A DNA stretch of 5,108 nt, from positions 1 through 5,108 of the forward strand of contig SKGU01000144.1 of assembly GCA_007117255.1 (NCBI GenBank), in the 5' to 3' direction. Numbering within the stretch: position 1 is the stretch's first letter; every line of letters starts with the position of its first letter. The DNA is from Natronohydrobacter sp. Its GTDB lineage: Bacteria > Pseudomonadota > Alphaproteobacteria > Rhodobacterales > Rhodobacteraceae. The notes under the pieces are model-generated. The model saw nothing but the letters and a program-made list of their open reading frames with translations, ran no database searches and was not told the origin of the DNA. A program made the translations under genes and the position numbers. Shown here piece by piece: positions 4,424-5,108 of this stretch.

Positions 4424-5108
4424 ATGACCAAGCCAACCACGGAAAAACCCGATGATCTGAGCGAGGCCGCGCATGACTGGCTGGAGGCGGAACTGGCGGA
4501 TGTGCTGGACGAGGAATTCGAGCTGGAGCTGGAAGACGCAGTGCTCTCGCGCGAGATTGCGAAGATCTACAAGACCCGGCATCCTGATCTGCTGGAACGC
4601 AAGGCCTATCTCGAAAACCTGCTGCGCCTTCAGGCTGAGTTGATCCGCCTTCAAGACTGGGTGCAGCATTCGGGCAGCAAGGTCGTCGTGCTGTTCGAAG
4701 GGCGTGACAGTGCGGGCAAGGGGGGTGTGATCAAGCGCATCACCCAGCGGCTCAATCCGCGGGTTGTGCGCGTTGTGGCGCTGCCTGCGCCGTCGGATCG
4801 CGAACGCTCGCAATGGTATTTCCAGCGCTATGTCCCGCATCTGCCTGCAGGCGGCGAGATCGTGCTCTTTGATCGCTCATGGTATAACCGTGCAGGGGTC
4901 GAGCGGGTGATGGGTTTTGCGTCTGACGATCAGGTCGAGCAGTTTTTCCACGATGTGCCGGAATTCGAGCGGATGCTGGTGCGGTCGGGCATCACGCTGG
5001 TCAAATACTGGTTCTCGATCACGGATGAAGAACAGCAGATGCGCTTTCTGATGCGCATCCATGATCCGATGAAGCAGTGGAAACTCAGCCCGATGGACCT
5101 GCAATCGC
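4424..5108 (+). CDS. ppk2: Polyphosphate kinase 2, 5' part (truncated by window end)
   Basis: The first 228 codons of a PPK2-family kinase are present and the gene continues past the edge; the family is usually about 270-310 residues. PPK2 is a cytosolic P-loop enzyme that transfers phosphate between inorganic polyphosphate and nucleotides, mainly making GTP or ATP from GDP or ADP. Walker A is G93-R-D-S-A-G-K-G. The segment SDRERSQWYFQRYVPHLP is at 124-141. Walker B with the lid start is D150-R-S-W-Y-N-R-A-G-V-E-R. KYWFSIT is at 194-200, and KLSPMDLQS at 220-228 matches the family's conserved block. An acidic N-terminal extension (residues 8-43) precedes the conserved core. ATG 4424 has GGA 8 nt upstream. 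Codon use returns to the GC-rich host style. It appears to have its own promoter, as the upstream gap is long. Confidence 0.95.
   Translation, partial: MTKPTTEKPDDLSEAAHDWLEAELADVLDEEFELELEDAVLSREIAKIYKTRHPDLLERKAYLENLLRLQAELIRLQDWVQHSGSKVVVLFEGRDSAGKGGVIKRITQRLNPRVVRVVALPAPSDRERSQWYFQRYVPHLPAGGEIVLFDRSWYNRAGVERVMGFASDDQVEQFFHDVPEFERMLVRSGITLVKYWFSITDEEQQMRFLMRIHDPMKQWKLSPMDLQS

Overview
The window looks like an alphaproteobacterial chromosome, most likely Rhodobacterales. The evidence is the ccmB-ccmC-ccmD-ccmG gene order (the helB-helC-helD-helX order known from Rhodobacter), the GC-rich codon use of the flanking genes, and short overlapping start/stop junctions. It contains a conserved housekeeping left side, a two-gene accessory cassette of different composition in the middle, and a conserved polyphosphate kinase gene that runs off the right edge.

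Left (1-1618): the last 10 codons of ccmB, then ccmC, ccmD and ccmG in one operon. ccmC and ccmD overlap by 4 nt (ATGA) and ccmD and ccmG overlap by 8 nt. Together they form the cytochrome c maturation (System I) heme-handling module: CcmB and CcmC belong to the heme-export/loading complex, CcmD is its small membrane subunit, and CcmG is the periplasmic thioredoxin that helps reduce apocytochrome c. A strong GC hairpin with a T tract ends the operon. A small membrane-anchored protein of unknown function is encoded convergently on the minus strand (2081-1686).

Middle (about 2200-4070): an intergenic stretch with a G-quadruplex motif and an inverted repeat precedes two co-directional genes. The first encodes a 247-aa protein with a winged-helix-like segment. 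The second encodes a 288-aa protein that I assign to the DUF6615 type and that carries a PD-(D/E)XK-like nuclease signature (E...GAD-W...QAK). Both genes use AGA, ATA and CTA codons that the flanking genes largely avoid. The pair is flanked by an 8-bp perfect (10 of 11) direct repeat. I read it as a small horizontally acquired cassette, possibly a two-component anti-phage or anti-plasmid system. That function is inference, not demonstrated.

Right (4053-5108): 371 nt with no convincing gene but several hairpins, possibly a decayed or dispersed repeat, followed by a 5'-complete, 3'-truncated ppk2 (polyphosphate kinase 2) with clear Walker A and Walker B motifs.
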